Of a DNA stretch of 6,912 nt, positions 5,738 through 6,912 are shown in pieces. The stretch is from CAZVEV01 sp964625865. Lineage in GTDB: Bacteria; Planctomycetota; Phycisphaerae; SM23-33. Under the pieces are notes generated by a model, which was not told where the DNA came from, did no database searches, and saw only the letters and a program-made list of their open reading frames with translations. Positions within the stretch are counted from its first letter, which is position 1, and every line of letters begins with the position of its first letter. A program made the translations under genes and the position numbers. The DNA lies in the NCBI GenBank assembly GCA_964625865.1, contig CAZVEV010000312.1, positions 1 to 6,912 on the forward strand, given 5' to 3'.

Positions 5738-6640
5738 ATGTCGTACAACATAACGCACCTGAAACAACTCGAGGCCGAGAGCATCCACATCATGCGTGAG
5801 GTGGTTGCTGAGTGCGAGCGGCCTGTCATGCTCTATTCGGTGGGCAAGGACTCGTCGGTCCTGGTGCAGTTGGCGCGGAAAGCGTTTGCACCGGGCCCGC
5901 TGCCGTTTCCCCTGCTGCACGTGGATACCACGTTCAAGTTCGGCGAGATGATCGCCTTTCGCGACCGGTTCTGCGAGGAAATCGGCGCCAAGCTGATTGT
6001 CCACATCAACCGAGACGCCCTGGACAAAGTCGGCGCGTACGAGAACTGGACCTGCTCGATGTGCGCCGACATGCTCAAGACCCAGGCGCTGATCAAGGCG
6101 CTGACCGAGGGTGAGTATGACGCGGCGTTCGGCGGAGCCCGCCGCGACGAGGAGAAATCCCGCGCCAAGGAACGCATCTTCTCTTTCCGCGACCAGTTCA
6201 TGCAGTGGGACCCGAAAAACCAGCGTCCTGAGTTGTGGAGCCTCTACAACACGCGCCACGCCAAGGGCGACAGCTTCCGAGTGTTCCCGCTGAGCAACTG
6301 GACGGAACTGGATATCTGGCATTACATCTACGCCGAGGAGATTCCCATCGTGCCGCTGTACTTCGCCAAGAAGCGTCCCGTGATTCGGCGAGACGGCATG
6401 TTGATCCTGGCCGGCGAGTTGAACCATCCGCGAGAAGGCGAGACGGTTGAGGACCTGTCGATCCGCTTCCGCACGCTGGGCTGCCAACTCTGCACGGGCG
6501 CCGTGGAGTCCGAGGCCGACACGCTGGAGAAGGTCATCGAGGAAACCATGGTCACCCGCCGATCCGAGCGCGACACCCGCGCCGTCGACAAAGACCGCGA
6601 AGGCTCGATGGAAGAGAAAAAACGCGAAGGTTATTTCTAG
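5738..6640 (+). CDS. cysD: Sulfate adenylyltransferase subunit 2, with two extra CxxC-forming cysteine pairs
   Basis: It is the catalytic small subunit that, with GTPase CysN, makes adenylyl sulfate (APS) from ATP and sulfate. The 300 residues match E. coli CysD (302) end to end: THLKQLEAESIHI near the start, PP-loop SVGKDSS (34-40), FPLLHVDTTFKFGEM, FGGARRDEEKSRAKERI, WDPKNQRPELW, FPLSNWTELDIWHYI, and the terminal GSMEEKKREGYF. An oddity is Cys106-Ser-Met-Cys109, which replaces a His/Thr-containing segment of E. coli CysD before the MKT motif, while Cys249-Gln-Leu-Cys252 replaces GCWPLTGAV. The result is two CxxC pairs, recalling the Fe-S cysteines of the related APS reductases. All PP-loop parts are present, so sulfurylase activity remains the best call. 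An in-frame GTG at 5735 is 10 bases from GGAG (5721-5724); ATG 5738 is 13 away, so the start may be one codon earlier. It is paired with cysN 55 bases downstream. The neighbouring fucose genes suggest sulfate activation for sulfation (NodP-like) rather than only cysteine synthesis. Confidence 0.95.
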   Translation: MSYNITHLKQLEAESIHIMREVVAECERPVMLYSVGKDSSVLVQLARKAFAPGPLPFPLLHVDTTFKFGEMIAFRDRFCEEIGAKLIVHINRDALDKVGAYENWTCSMCADMLKTQALIKALTEGEYDAAFGGARRDEEKSRAKERIFSFRDQFMQWDPKNQRPELWSLYNTRHAKGDSFRVFPLSNWTELDIWHYIYAEEIPIVPLYFAKKRPVIRRDGMLILAGELNHPREGETVEDLSIRFRTLGCQLCTGAVESEADTLEKVIEETMVTRRSERDTRAVDKDREGSMEEKKREGYF

Positions 6641-6653
6641 ATCGGGCAACTGA

Positions 6654-6677
6654 CTTCCGGCACGGAACGAGCGGAAG
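6654..6677 (+). other. Small inverted repeat between cysD and cysN
   Basis: CTTCCG (6654-6659) and CGGAAG (6672-6677) could form a 6-bp stem with a 12-base loop in the 55-base cysD-cysN gap, just before the cysN Shine-Dalgarno (AAGGA, 6683-6687). It could tune the ratio of the two subunits or be chance. There is no U-tract. Confidence 0.3.
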
Positions 6678-6695
6678 ACGCAAAGGATACTCCTG

Positions 6696-6912
6696 ATGGA
6701 CGCAACTGAACTCCTTGCACAGAACGAGCAAAAGGACCTGCTGAGATTCGTCACCGCAGGCAGTGTCGACGACGGAAAGAGCACGCTTATCGGGCGGCTG
6801 CTCTTCGAATCCAAGGGCATCTACGAAGATCAACTGTCCGCGATCGAGCGGGCATCGGAGACCGGCGGGTCGGCCGGCGGGGACCTGGACCTGGCGCTGG
6901 TGACCGACGGCC
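6696..6912 (+). CDS. cysN: Sulfate adenylyltransferase subunit 1 (CysN) or CysNC fusion, 5' part only
   Basis: The first 72 codons are open to the window edge. CysN is the EF-Tu-like GTPase that drives APS formation by CysD; in many bacteria it is fused to the APS kinase CysC (CysNC or NodQ), which makes PAPS. The P-loop is GSVDDGKST (22-30), preceded by LLRFVTA and followed by LIGRLLFESKGIYEDQL, all characteristic of CysN. The segment LALVTDG near the edge is where homologues continue into the switch region with the GITID motif, which is just out of view. ATG 6696 has AAGGA 8 bases upstream, and the Rossmann-like strand starts at the expected distance. A short Gly/Ser-rich stretch (residues about 55-62) stands where homologues vary. 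Whether a CysC domain follows cannot be seen, and it decides whether this locus makes PAPS directly. Confidence 0.93.
   Translation, partial: MDATELLAQNEQKDLLRFVTAGSVDDGKSTLIGRLLFESKGIYEDQLSAIERASETGGSAGGDLDLALVTDG

Noticed and set aside
4580..6820. Minus-strand open frame of 746 codons opposite fcl and cysD
   Set aside because: It spans two well-supported genes and the gaps between them, and has no recognisable domain; an antisense artefact of high third-position GC.

Overview
The window is high-GC bacterial DNA. It holds five complete genes and the first 72 codons of a sixth, all on the + strand and separated by gaps of about 55 to 200 bases. No protein gene is visible on the minus strand. 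GC-rich codon use, generous spacing between genes and an unusual secreted alpha/beta-hydrolase fit a Planctomycetota-like or similar high-GC Gram-negative genome. That assignment is inference: the window has no rRNA or lineage marker.

Layout. Bases 1-586 hold no convincing protein gene, but carry a near-consensus sigma70-type promoter pointing left (minus strand) into about 390 bases rich in inverted repeats, a candidate non-coding RNA or long leader. A GC-rich palindrome and a weaker rightward promoter follow. Then come: a secreted Ser-Asp-His hydrolase (587-1918); a UDP-N-acetylglucosamine 6-dehydrogenase-type nucleotide-sugar dehydrogenase (2116-3432); GDP-mannose 4,6-dehydratase (3582-4604); GDP-L-fucose synthase (4691-5641); sulfate adenylyltransferase small subunit CysD (5738-6640); and the start of its GTPase partner CysN or CysNC (6696 to the window edge).

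How the genes fit together. Gmd and Fcl together convert GDP-mannose to GDP-L-fucose. The dehydrogenase makes an acidic amino-sugar nucleotide, probably UDP-GlcNAcA. CysD and CysN activate sulfate to APS, the precursor of the sulfate donor PAPS. Side by side, this set suggests a locus supplying precursors for a fucose- and uronate-containing, possibly sulfated surface polysaccharide. The same enzyme types occur together in rhizobial Nod-factor decoration (NoeL, NolK, NodP, NodQ). No glycosyltransferase, sulfotransferase, flippase or polymerase lies in the window, so the product is inferred.

The two points most worth a second look are two CxxC pairs in CysD, at positions that recall the iron-sulfur cysteines of APS reductase, and the strong leftward promoter feeding an ORF-less, hairpin-rich region at the left edge. 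No intrinsic terminator with a proper U-tract was found.
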